From Flavobacterium sp. MK4S-17 (GTDB lineage Bacteria > Bacteroidota > Bacteroidia > Flavobacteriales > Flavobacteriaceae), in assembly GCF_009848495.1 (NCBI RefSeq), contig NZ_WWEP01000014.1:1-64000 (forward strand): a stretch of DNA of 64,000 nucleotides, written 5' to 3'. Shown in pieces: positions 26,140 through 34,355 of this stretch. Position 1 is the stretch's first letter. Every line of letters begins with the position of its first letter. The position numbers and the translations under genes were made by a program. The notes beneath the pieces are model-generated. The model was not told where the DNA came from and did no database searches. It saw only the letters and a program-made list of their open reading frames with translations.

Positions 26140-28431
26140 TTAGCGGAGCAATGAAAAATGCCCCTTAATTGTTTTATTGTCTAATTCAATTACAAACCAG
26201 TAATCGGTTGCGGGCAGGGTACGCCCGTTAAGCGTGCCATCCCATCCTGCGGATGCGCCTGAAAAACCTGTTATGGTTTTGCCGAAACGATCAAAAATAG
26301 TAACTACAGCATCTGCCCTTGTCCTTAAATAAGGTATGGTCCAGTAATCATTTTTGCCATCTCCGTTAGGTGAAAAATAACGTGGATAATCCAACACAAA
26401 AACAATATCTGTATAAACAGGGAGGCAATTGTTATCATCTTTTATATAAACAGTGTACCTCCCTGCATTTAAACCGCTGAAAACAGGGCTTTCCTGGTAA
26501 TTGATTCCATCCAGTGAATATACATACCTGCCCGGGCCTTCAGGAACAACTGTAATAGAATTGTTGCTGGTAAAATCATTAATAGTAAAGTCGGCATTGG
26601 TAGCCGGCCCGGAGGGTAATACTATATATGTTTTGCTGGCAGTGCAGGTATTACTATTTTTAAAGCTGGCAGTATAAGTTCCCGGTTGCCTCACCCTTAA
26701 CGTTTGCGAATAGGTTACCGGGGTGGTGTCCCATTCATAGTCCTGGAATCCGTTTCCGGCATCCAGTATTATAAAGCTATCGGTACACAGGTAAACGGTT
26801 TCATTGGTAAACCCGCTGCCAAAGGTATCGGCAATAAGTTCCAGTTCGGCAATACCGTAACAATCGCCTGCATTGTAAATGCGCGCATATACAGTTTGGC
26901 TTCCTGCAACATTATTGGTAAAATTATCTGGTGTTGGTATTGCATTTTCACCTGCCAGTGCTTCCTCACGTGTAATATAATATTCAAGTTGAAGCCCTGC
27001 CGGCAGTCCTTGCAGTATTTCCGCGTTTTTTTGCGTAAGGTCAAAATTATAGAAACCATCATCATCGGTATCGCATTCCAGCAAAGGGGAAGGGTTGCTT
27101 AATCCATTAACTGCCGTTGATAAAGTTACCATGCCTACAGCACTGCACCCATACCTGTTTTCTATAACAGCAAATATTTGCTGGTTTGGAGTGGTGTTTT
27201 GGAAATTAATCAGGTTTGTTATAGCATCAGTCCCGGTATTAGCATCGCTCACGGTCCTGTAATACCTAACTGTAAAGTCTGGGTCGCCACCTGTTAGCAA
27301 AGGGGTTGCCAGCGAAAGGTTAAAGCGGGTTAATCCATCACTATCATCATCGCACTGCAATAAAACCTGGCTTGATGTAACAGGTGCCGCTACATATTCC
27401 ACTGTTATCCTGCCTTTTATAAAGCAGGTTGAATTAACCTGTACTTCAACAGTATATACACCCGGTGAGTTTACCTCAAATTCAGAAGGTATTGCGCCTG
27501 CTGCCTGTGGTACACCATCTTTAAACCACTGGTATCCTAAAGCGCCAGTATAGGCAGCATTAAGCGTAAGCTTTTCACCGTTGCATAACGGGTTGTTTGC
27601 AGCAATAAGCCTGTCAGGGCCCAAATCGGTAGTAGCATTAAAGCTCCCGCCACCTAAAAATATTGCCGAGTCATAAAGATTATTACCCTGGTCGGCAACT
27701 ACAAGCTTTATGTGGTATTGCGTACCTGCCACTACATCCGATTCCGCTTTTAATATAACGGTTTGCCCGTTAAAGTTTGTAGGATGGTTTGTGCCGTTAA
27801 ATCCTCCAAAATATTGTGCATTGGCTTCCGGGCATACTCCAGCCCCACGTACTGTATTTACCCTTACCGGAATATTAGTTCCCGGTACTATAGCAAGGTT
27901 TTTATAAGTACTGCTTCCCGCTTCCTTTAAAAGAAAGGCAAACCCATCGGTATAATTACACTGGTTGGGCGAATTGATACTGGTTAAATACTGTTCTGAC
28001 GAAAACATATAGTCAAAACTAATATGGTTGGTAAGCGGTATAAAATCAAACTCCAGTACGGTGGCGTTAATAGTATTATTAACATTAAGCGCATCTTCAA
28101 GGTCGTTATCACCGCCCCACGCAGTGCTGCCCTCGCTGAGCAGTGAATTATTGGGCCCGGGAGACGAAGACGCAAACCCTGTGCTCAGTATAATCCCGTT
28201 ATCAAACGGGAAATTTGATGTTCCTTTTGTAAAGTAACCGTAACTGACACTGCCCGACGAGCCCGACCATCCGTTAATAGAAACATTGGAAACCTGTGCA
28301 CATGTGCCGCCTACCAAAGCATCAACAAGCTGTTGTGCAGTATAATTATCATTAACCTGTATATATTGCGCAAAAGCAACAGGTGTAAAAAGTAATGATA
28401 AAATAATATAAAAATAACGCCTTACATTCAT
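26140..28431 (-). CDS. Choice-of-anchor L domain protein with type B (CHU_C) sorting domain
   Basis: 763-aa secreted protein. The signal peptide ends near residue 21 (VAFAQ). Residues ~25-265 match the choice-of-anchor L domain: YTAQQLVDALVG, GIILSTGFA, DNDLEDALN, LEFDFIPLTNHISFDYMFSSEQY, GFAFLL, IKLVVADQGNNLYDSAIFLGGGSF. An Ig-like region follows, then two C-D-x-D-x-DG..F-D/N-L modules like those in the next genes. The gliding-motility C-terminal domain ends the protein (YFSPNGDGKNDYW, GWDGTLNGR). It is first in a three-gene unit with its own promoter element. Surface attachment or matrix function is inference. Confidence 0.88.
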   Translation of the reverse strand: MNVRRYFYIILSLLFTPVAFAQYIQVNDNYTAQQLVDALVGGTCAQVSNVSINGWSGSSGSVSYGYFTKGTSNFPFDNGIILSTGFASSSPGPNNSLLSEGSTAWGGDNDLEDALNVNNTINATVLEFDFIPLTNHISFDYMFSSEQYLTSINSPNQCNYTDGFAFLLKEAGSSTYKNLAIVPGTNIPVRVNTVRGAGVCPEANAQYFGGFNGTNHPTNFNGQTVILKAESDVVAGTQYHIKLVVADQGNNLYDSAIFLGGGSFNATTDLGPDRLIAANNPLCNGEKLTLNAAYTGALGYQWFKDGVPQAAGAIPSEFEVNSPGVYTVEVQVNSTCFIKGRITVEYVAAPVTSSQVLLQCDDDSDGLTRFNLSLATPLLTGGDPDFTVRYYRTVSDANTGTDAITNLINFQNTTPNQQIFAVIENRYGCSAVGMVTLSTAVNGLSNPSPLLECDTDDDGFYNFDLTQKNAEILQGLPAGLQLEYYITREEALAGENAIPTPDNFTNNVAGSQTVYARIYNAGDCYGIAELELIADTFGSGFTNETVYLCTDSFIILDAGNGFQDYEWDTTPVTYSQTLRVRQPGTYTASFKNSNTCTASKTYIVLPSGPATNADFTINDFTSNNSITVVPEGPGRYVYSLDGINYQESPVFSGLNAGRYTVYIKDDNNCLPVYTDIVFVLDYPRYFSPNGDGKNDYWTIPYLRTRADAVVTIFDRFGKTITGFSGASAGWDGTLNGRTLPATDYWFVIELDNKTIKGHFSLLR

Positions 28432-28439
28432 AGCATCGG

Positions 28440-28447
28440 CAAAGATA
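28440..28447 (-). promoter_or_regulatory. Probable promoter of the three-gene secreted-protein operon
   Basis: The reverse strand reads TATCTTTG (TAnnTTTG) eight bases before the ATG at 28431 and directly after the upstream ABC permease stop. The transcript would have almost no leader. Confidence 0.55.
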
Positions 28448-29287
28448 CTATAAATCCCGTTTTTTTAGTATGCGGTAAGACATTAATACAAAGAAAATTA
28501 TCCAAAAAATTACTATAACGGTTTCATACCAATGGGTACCATAAAATTTTTGGTTAACTGTTCCTGCAACCTGGTTTTCAAGTGCTTTATACGCCTGAAA
28601 CCTTGTAAACGGTTCTTTTACCAGGTTGCTCATGGCGTTAAGCGGGAAAAATTGCATTACAGTATCGGTAATTTCACCATCTTTTATAATTTTCCAACGT
28701 AATACTCCATAAATAATCCACTCTATTATAGCCCATAATATTACAAAACCAATGGCAAATGCCGAACGCTTTACCAGCATGCCCGCAAAAAGGCAGAAGG
28801 AGAAAAAGCCCAGCAGCTTTAGGAAATAAAAGAAAATATAACCTAAATTAGAGAATATTATTGACATTTCATTATAAGAGGAAAAACTCAGCCCCAGTAT
28901 AAGCGACATAACAAACACAAAAAGTGCCGAGGCAAAGGCAAATACTGTTATTGTAAGGAATTTTGATTTAATAAATTCTTCCTTGCTAAGGCCGTCTATC
29001 AGGTTTTGCTTCAGCGTTCCATAAGTGTATTCATTCGCCATCATGGAAACCACTACCAATGCAAGGAAAAGTTTGAACAATGCTGCTATATAAGTATTAA
29101 AATGCCATATATAAGGGAAATTGAATATTCCCTGGTCGGCAAGGCGAAAATCAATACCTATAATTTTAAAATTGACAGAGGCAAGGAGTGCTATAAACGA
29201 AAGGAGCACAAAGTAACTGAGTATAAGTATTTTGCTGGCCCTGTTTTTCCACAGTTTTTGAAGTTCTATAGTAAGAAGACGTTTCAT
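28448..29287 (-). CDS. ABC transporter permease, ABC-2 type
   Basis: 279-aa integral membrane protein with about six hydrophobic segments and an N-terminal amphipathic start (MKRLLTIELQKLWKNRASK) typical of ABC-2 type permeases. MANEYTYGTLKQNLIDGLSKEEFIKSKF near 83-110 is the cytoplasmic loop common to this group (ANEYxxGT). It is 12 bases downstream of the ATPase gene and surely forms a transporter with it. Direction is probably export. The substrate is unknown. Confidence 0.87.
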   Translation of the reverse strand: MKRLLTIELQKLWKNRASKILILSYFVLLSFIALLASVNFKIIGIDFRLADQGIFNFPYIWHFNTYIAALFKLFLALVVVSMMANEYTYGTLKQNLIDGLSKEEFIKSKFLTITVFAFASALFVFVMSLILGLSFSSYNEMSIIFSNLGYIFFYFLKLLGFFSFCLFAGMLVKRSAFAIGFVILWAIIEWIIYGVLRWKIIKDGEITDTVMQFFPLNAMSNLVKEPFTRFQAYKALENQVAGTVNQKFYGTHWYETVIVIFWIIFFVLMSYRILKKRDL

Positions 29288-29299
29288 GTTAATGCTTGA

Positions 29300-30202
29300 T
29301 TAATTGGTTTGTTTTGAGGTTAACTGAAGGAATTGCTCTTCAAGGCTGTATTTCCTTTTTACAAGATGACTAAGGCAAATGCCTTTTTCAAAAAGGTATT
29401 TGTTAAGTTCTCCTGCTTCTAAAGGCTGTGAAGGATAAAGCAGCAGTTTTCCATCCTGCTCCTCAATTTTTTCTGTGTAAGGGAATAATTGCAGTATTTC
29501 CCTAAGCTGCACACTATTTGGTGCCTGTAATTCAAAAAAGCCTTCGTTGGCTATCATGCCATTTACACTGCCGGTATATAGTACCACGCCCTTTTGCATT
29601 ACAACTACATGGCTGCACACTTTTTCTACCTCATCCAGTAAGTGCGATGCCAGCAATATAGTTGTGCCGGTGGCAGCTATCTGCCGTATAATATCCCTTA
29701 TCTGGCGTATGCCCTGCGGGTCTAAACCGTTGGTAGGTTCATCCAGTATAAGTATTTCGGGGTCATTAAGCAGGGCAGACGCAATGGCAAGGCGCTGCTT
29801 CATACCAAGTGAATAAGTCCTGAACTTGCTATCCTTCCTTTCAGAAAGCCCTACAAGCTCCAGTTTTTCATCAATTTTATTATAGGAAATACCTTTTATA
29901 TTGCAAACCAGTTTCAGGTTTTGGTATGCAGTCATATAAGGGTAAAAGTTGGGGCGCTCTATTATTGCGCCTACTTTTTTAAGTGCCTGGTGTGTATCCA
30001 TGCTGCCGCCAAACCAGGAATAAGAGCCGGAGGTTTTATTAACCACATTAAGTATAATACCTAAAGTTGTAGATTTTCCGCTGCCATTAGGCCCAAGTAT
30101 GCCATAAACATTTCCTTTATTTATTTCGAACGAGGCATTTTTAACCGCATGGATTTTACCAAACCTTTTATCAAGGTTTTGTATAGTAAGAATGGTTTCC
30201 AA
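29300..30202 (-). CDS. ABC transporter ATP-binding protein
   Basis: 300-aa ATPase subunit. Walker A is GPNGSGKST at 37-45, the signature region is YSLGMKQRLAIA (a variant of LSGGQ, usual in this group), and Walker B is ILILDEPTNGLDPQG. The D-loop and the switch His (ILLASHLLDE) follow. A C-terminal extension of about 80 residues (from ~220) is typical of ABC-2 exporters of the CcmA/NatA group. It is co-transcribed with the permease. Drug, lipid or lantibiotic-type export are all possible. Confidence 0.9.
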   Translation of the reverse strand: METILTIQNLDKRFGKIHAVKNASFEINKGNVYGILGPNGSGKSTTLGIILNVVNKTSGSYSWFGGSMDTHQALKKVGAIIERPNFYPYMTAYQNLKLVCNIKGISYNKIDEKLELVGLSERKDSKFRTYSLGMKQRLAIASALLNDPEILILDEPTNGLDPQGIRQIRDIIRQIAATGTTILLASHLLDEVEKVCSHVVVMQKGVVLYTGSVNGMIANEGFFELQAPNSVQLREILQLFPYTEKIEEQDGKLLLYPSQPLEAGELNKYLFEKGICLSHLVKRKYSLEEQFLQLTSKQTN

Positions 30203-30272
30203 AATGTAATAATTAATGGTTGTTATATACTTGACGAGAAGTAGGCCTGTTTGTTACGCAAAAAGGCAAATA

Positions 30273-32135
30273 TTATTGATAAGGCACCACAACCGGCTTG
30301 CCAACCTGAAAATCAGGAAGGGCAATATCCGTATTTTTAAAGGTATTGGTTTTAAATACATTATTGCCCTGGCCGGGTATATTGGGATAAAACGCAATTG
30401 ATAGCTGAAAGCTATTAAAAACCAGGTAATCATTATACAATAATATCCCGATGCCTACTTTTGTGTACAAGTTGCTTTGGTATATAGGATGGTTGTGGTC
30501 GCCAATTACCCCCATAGTAAAGTTTATAAACGGGTTGATGCGGAAACCGCTTAAATTCCATGGAGAATAAGATTGTGTTTGCAGGGTTAGCAAAAGTTTC
30601 CTTGTGCCTAATACTTCCCGGCTGAAAAACCCCTGTATGCCATTATCGCCATTAAGATTTAACTGATCGGTAATTATCGGCATCCTGTTATCGCCAAACA
30701 CCAACAGTGGTTTTATAAAATGGCGGAAACGCCATTCACCCCATTCCAGTATATTGGTAAAGTAAAGCATATCCAGCTTAAATACACTCTGGTATCTGTT
30801 GTTGTTGTAAAAAAACGAACCTACTTCAGCATTTGTGCTTAAATAACCCCATTTATAATAGTTACCGAAGCCATAGCGTGCGCCAAGATAAAAGCGATGC
30901 TCGTTATTTTTATCCTGTATGCCAAAAGTGGCAGAATATACCTTACCAATAGGTATATCTTCAACAATATCATAATTAAAAAGAAACTTATCCTGTACGA
31001 ATTTTCGGGATGTGATACCCACACTTGTAAGATAAAGCCGCTGGTCGGAGTAGAAGTTTATTGAATCATAAACCGCAGAAGGAGATTCCTTATAAACCTG
31101 ATTGTAAAACCTGCCTGTTGTTACAAGGTTGGTGGTACGGTCTTCTTCGGTAAAGCCTTTAAATATTTTAAATGAGTAGCCTGCCCAGTAGTCCTGTGCC
31201 TCGGTTTTATAGTTTTGCATAGCATAAACATTCTCATTGTCAGGCAACGAATCCCGCACCAGCTTTTCTTCAAAATAAACACCGCCTGCCCAACGCGTAT
31301 AGGCAGAAAAAAACTGCCTTTGCAGGCTAAAACTTTTTTGCGAATTGTCACCCCGCCATATCTCATAATTTATTTCTCCGTCTATGTAGGTATTTACAAT
31401 ATTGGGGACGCGGTACCGGGCAAGGTAGGAAGTCTGGCCGGTGTTGAAGCGTTTATCAAACTCATTACGAAACTCGTGGCCCAAGCCAAAAAAATTGCGC
31501 TCGGTTATTTCAAAAGAAGTACCGGAGCCTGATGCCGAGCCGTTTGGTATAAGGCTCCAGGAATCCAAAACCCTGATATATAAATCAACCGAATCGTTGC
31601 TTGTACCAACAGGCAGCGGCTTTATGGCTACCCTCCTTATATATCTCTGGCTTCGTATTAAACGCTCTGACTCTTTTACAAGCAGGGAATCCAGCTTTTC
31701 ATGCTTTTTAAACAGTAGCAGGTTCCTTATAGTCATCTGCTTGCTTTTTAAATGCACGCTGTTACCAAAGTTTTCGAGCCAGTTATCAGGTTTCTTTGTA
31801 GTGTCGTTTACAGAATAGCCAAAGGGGTCAAGGGTTTCAATGGTAATAGTGCGAATTACTTTACCTTCATATTTTTCATAGGTATTTTGCAGTTCGGGAG
31901 TCTTTTTCTTTATATGTTTTCTTTCCCGCGAAGGTTCTTTTGCCTTTACCGGCTTGAATATTAATTTATGCAGGAATTTGGTAAATTTTTTCTTTTTAGA
32001 GAATTTCTCTATTTTCCTGTACATTTTGTCCTGCTTTTCCTTAACGGAGTCTTTGCTGGCAGGGTTTACCTGCGCTACCATTGTGCCGGCTCCGAACAAC
32101 AACATTACAATAAGCAGTTTTATTTTTAAGTACAT
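30273..32135 (-). CDS. Outer-membrane barrel protein with POTRA-like region
   Basis: 620-aa protein with a signal peptide (MYLKIKLLIVMLLF..MVAQ), a very basic segment (~30-75: KKKKFTKFLHKLIFKPVKAKEP), then a region resembling POTRA modules (VIRTITIETLDPFGYS, then SERLIRSQRYIRRVAIKP, LYIRVLDSWSLIPNG). Residues ~215-620 are amphipathic strands ending in aromatic positions, as in outer-membrane barrels (ERNFFGLGHEFRNEFD). The layout resembles the BamA/TamA/FhaC superfamily, but I recognise no named member. A role in moving or inserting outer-membrane proteins or lipids is inference. It lies 70 bases upstream of the ABC ATPase gene and may share its transcript. Confidence 0.75.
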   Translation of the reverse strand: MYLKIKLLIVMLLFGAGTMVAQVNPASKDSVKEKQDKMYRKIEKFSKKKKFTKFLHKLIFKPVKAKEPSRERKHIKKKTPELQNTYEKYEGKVIRTITIETLDPFGYSVNDTTKKPDNWLENFGNSVHLKSKQMTIRNLLLFKKHEKLDSLLVKESERLIRSQRYIRRVAIKPLPVGTSNDSVDLYIRVLDSWSLIPNGSASGSGTSFEITERNFFGLGHEFRNEFDKRFNTGQTSYLARYRVPNIVNTYIDGEINYEIWRGDNSQKSFSLQRQFFSAYTRWAGGVYFEEKLVRDSLPDNENVYAMQNYKTEAQDYWAGYSFKIFKGFTEEDRTTNLVTTGRFYNQVYKESPSAVYDSINFYSDQRLYLTSVGITSRKFVQDKFLFNYDIVEDIPIGKVYSATFGIQDKNNEHRFYLGARYGFGNYYKWGYLSTNAEVGSFFYNNNRYQSVFKLDMLYFTNILEWGEWRFRHFIKPLLVFGDNRMPIITDQLNLNGDNGIQGFFSREVLGTRKLLLTLQTQSYSPWNLSGFRINPFINFTMGVIGDHNHPIYQSNLYTKVGIGILLYNDYLVFNSFQLSIAFYPNIPGQGNNVFKTNTFKNTDIALPDFQVGKPVVVPYQ

Positions 32136-32206
32136 TCTTTTACAGGTTCGCGTGCTAATGTAACTCTAAAAATACTTTTTTGGTTCAGCATTATCACCGC
32201 TTTAAC

Positions 32207-32235
32207 AAAAAAAGAGGCCATTGGCCTCTTTTTTT
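32207..32235 (-). terminator. Terminator after the nucleoid-associated protein gene
   Basis: AAAAAAAGAGGCCA and TGGCCTCTTTTTTT form a long stem with a tiny loop. It lies 16 bases past the stop codon of the gene at 32252 and could work in either direction. Confidence 0.88.
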
Positions 32236-32251
32236 GCTGATATATTGAATA

Positions 32252-33310
32252 TTAGCTTTTTTGTTCTTTATTAAAATAAACGAGGTAATAATACATCTGT
32301 TTTTCCTCATCCCAGCCTTTTTCAACAAATTTTTCAGCGCTTTCAGGATTCACAAAATCCATTTTTATCTGAATATTGGTATCCAGCTGAATGACATTTT
32401 TCATTTTTTTACGCGCATCGGTAACAGCGGCATTCGCAATAGGGAATGTGGTAACATCTTCTATGCTGTATTTAGGTGCTTTTTCAACCTTATAGTTTTT
32501 AAACTCAGGTATAAGGTCGGGATTATCAAGTACTTCATTAAGAAATTTGCTTTCTTCAAACTCATCATTTTTAGCGAAGAAGTTAACCGAGCGGTTCATG
32601 AACATTACCTCTTCTTTTTTGTCTTCCGCAGGCAAAACCACATCTTTTGCAAAATCCTGTACAAACTTCATGTATTTTTTTGTCATGAAGTTTTCATCCT
32701 GGAAAGCATCAACCGAAAGGAAGTGTTCCAGCCAGTAGCGGGCATCATAACGGTTACTGTCAATAGTAAGTATCTTGTAGCCGTCTTCCTTTTTATAATT
32801 AAATATAAGGCAGCCTTTATCAAGCTTATTAAGATTAATACCCTGCTGTAAAAGTATTTCAAGGTTAGGCCCTTTTTCTTCAAACTGAAGGAAATCTGCT
32901 TTTATTTCACTTTTAAATATACCTATGGCATCTACAGGATTATTATCTATAGTTACATTGGTAAGGTAGGCAACATATACTTCGCCATTTTTAATGTGTG
33001 GATGATTTGACTGCTCAAAAAGGTGTTTGGTTATTTTTTTTGACACCTCATGTACACTGCCCGGATTGGTAAAAATCTCATTGGCAAAATTGTACATATC
33101 ATTATAATCCAAATCTACATCATGTGCAAACTGGAAATAATTTTCTTCCTTATCACGAAAAGGCTTAAAAAAGTATTCCTTGATAAGCGGTAAAATTTCA
33201 TCGTTTAAATTATACGGCTGTTCCGATAAAAATATAGCCTCATTACGGCTTTTATTGCCAACCCTGTGTATGGAAAGGCTTTCTATATGTGTGTTAAACA
33301 GGTTAATCAT
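32252..33310 (-). CDS. Nucleoid-associated protein (NdpA/YejK family)
   Basis: 352-aa soluble protein of the 37-kDa nucleoid-associated family. Supporting stretches are the N-terminal SLSIHRVGNKSRNE..LSEQP, YVAYLTNVTIDNNPVDAIGIFKSE, KLDKGCLIFN and SNRYDARYWLEHFL..DENFMTKKYM. The family binds DNA or the nucleoid in enterobacteria; the role in Bacteroidota is not well defined. It lies 24 bases downstream of the pRiA4b ORF-3-like gene and is probably co-transcribed with it, ending at a strong terminator. Confidence 0.85.
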   Translation of the reverse strand: MINLFNTHIESLSIHRVGNKSRNEAIFLSEQPYNLNDEILPLIKEYFFKPFRDKEENYFQFAHDVDLDYNDMYNFANEIFTNPGSVHEVSKKITKHLFEQSNHPHIKNGEVYVAYLTNVTIDNNPVDAIGIFKSEIKADFLQFEEKGPNLEILLQQGINLNKLDKGCLIFNYKKEDGYKILTIDSNRYDARYWLEHFLSVDAFQDENFMTKKYMKFVQDFAKDVVLPAEDKKEEVMFMNRSVNFFAKNDEFEESKFLNEVLDNPDLIPEFKNYKVEKAPKYSIEDVTTFPIANAAVTDARKKMKNVIQLDTNIQIKMDFVNPESAEKFVEKGWDEEKQMYYYLVYFNKEQKS

Positions 33311-33334
33311 TTATAGTAATCGGCTATATGTTTT

Positions 33335-33871
33335 TTAATTCCAGTTGTTTTCGTCAAACCCTAAATCTTCAAAATTGTCGTCGTCCAGCATATCAAGGTC
33401 ATCTTCATCATAATCATCATCAAAATCGCTGTACATATCATTATCATCGGCTGTAAATTCCTTATCAGGAGCAGTTACAGGCATAAGGCCGTGGCTGTAC
33501 AAAAGGTCGGGGTATGACACGCCTGTTTCGGGTTCTTCAATAGCAGCAAGCTCCACAAAGAAAGTCCACATATTAAGGAAATCGTAAACATAAATTATCT
33601 TAGTACTTTGCTCGTCAAGAATACTGCTTAGCGGATAATCGGCCATGGTTTTTTCCTCTCCCGGCACATCGCCCGTATCAAAAAGTGGAATTTCGTCTTC
33701 CTGTACCCACTCGTCATTACATGTATAAAAAGAAGCTATTTCCATACCATCAAAGCCAAAAGCATTAACTATGGCATTGTGCAGGTCTTCCAGCGTATCG
33801 TTTTCATCAATTGCCAAATCCCTGAAAACATCTTCTTCTGCATCTAATATAACCCTGAATTTATATATCAT
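33335..33871 (-). CDS. Plasmid pRiA4b ORF-3 / IS1096 passenger TnpR-like family protein
   Basis: 178-aa strongly acidic soluble protein. The start YKFRVILDAEEDVFRDLAIDENDTLEDLHNAIVNAFG and the following YDFLNMWTFFVELAAIE match the pRiA4b ORF-3-like fold. The last 45 residues are almost all Asp/Glu/Asn. Despite the family name there is no sign of a mobile element here; chromosomal copies are common. The function is unknown. It has its own promoter element and leads into the nucleoid-associated gene. Confidence 0.8.
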   Translation of the reverse strand: MIYKFRVILDAEEDVFRDLAIDENDTLEDLHNAIVNAFGFDGMEIASFYTCNDEWVQEDEIPLFDTGDVPGEEKTMADYPLSSILDEQSTKIIYVYDFLNMWTFFVELAAIEEPETGVSYPDLLYSHGLMPVTAPDKEFTADDNDMYSDFDDDYDEDDLDMLDDDNFEDLGFDENNWN

Positions 33872-33894
33872 ATTTTAATGTTTTTTAGGTGCAG

Positions 33895-33902
33895 CAAAGG
33901 TA
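33895..33902 (-). promoter_or_regulatory. Probable -7 element for the two-gene unit 33871 to 32252
   Basis: The reverse strand reads TACCTTTG (TAnnTTTG) 23 bases upstream of the ATG at 33871. Confidence 0.55.
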
Positions 33903-33955
33903 CTCTATAAATTTAGAATAAGGGTTTTGTAAATTCCGTTTTTTTAAATATGGCG

Positions 33956-34345
33956 TTACTTCTGGTAAAACTCAACAGGCAGCCCATCAGGGTCGGATAT
34001 AAAGGTAAATTCTTTTCCTGTAAACTCATCAACCCGTATCGGTTCTGCTTCTATATTATGTTTGCTAAGCCACTCAACAGCCTTGCTTATGCTGTCTACC
34101 TCAAATGCAATATGCCGTAAGCCTGCAGCTTCCGGAAGTGAAACACGGGCAGGCGGATTTGGAAATGAAAATAACTCAATAGTATAAACACCATGTATTG
34201 CCAAATCAAGCTTAAAGGAATCACGCTCTTTCCTGTAATGCTCTTTTATAATTGAAAAGCCCAATATCTGGGTATAAAACAGTTTAGATTTTTCATAATC
34301 AGAACAGATTATGGCTATGTGATGTACTTTATTGATTTTTAGCAT
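33956..34345 (-). CDS. VOC (glyoxalase/bleomycin resistance) family protein
   Basis: 129-aa single-domain VOC protein with two beta-alpha-beta-beta-beta repeats. KVHHIAIICSDYEKSKLFYTQILGF opens the first. The second contains GLRHIAFEVDSISKAVEWL and ends DPDGLPVEFYQ. Putative metal ligands are the His near 9, a Glu near 56, His near 78 and the final Glu. It resembles the YaeR/SMU.1112c group rather than classic glyoxalase I; substrate unknown. It lies 10 bases downstream of the next gene, so the two may be co-transcribed. Confidence 0.85.
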   Translation of the reverse strand: MLKINKVHHIAIICSDYEKSKLFYTQILGFSIIKEHYRKERDSFKLDLAIHGVYTIELFSFPNPPARVSLPEAAGLRHIAFEVDSISKAVEWLSKHNIEAEPIRVDEFTGKEFTFISDPDGLPVEFYQK

Positions 34346-34355
34346 TCACTAGTAA

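Noticed and set aside
32261-32851. Open frame of 196 codons on the + strand
   Set aside because: It is antisense to the well-supported nucleoid-associated protein gene; its translation is low-complexity (Phe/Ile-rich) and shows no domain.
33335-33871. Mobile element suggested by the family name IS1096 passenger/plasmid ORF-3
   Set aside because: No transposase, terminal repeats or target duplication are present; chromosomal copies of this family are ordinary.
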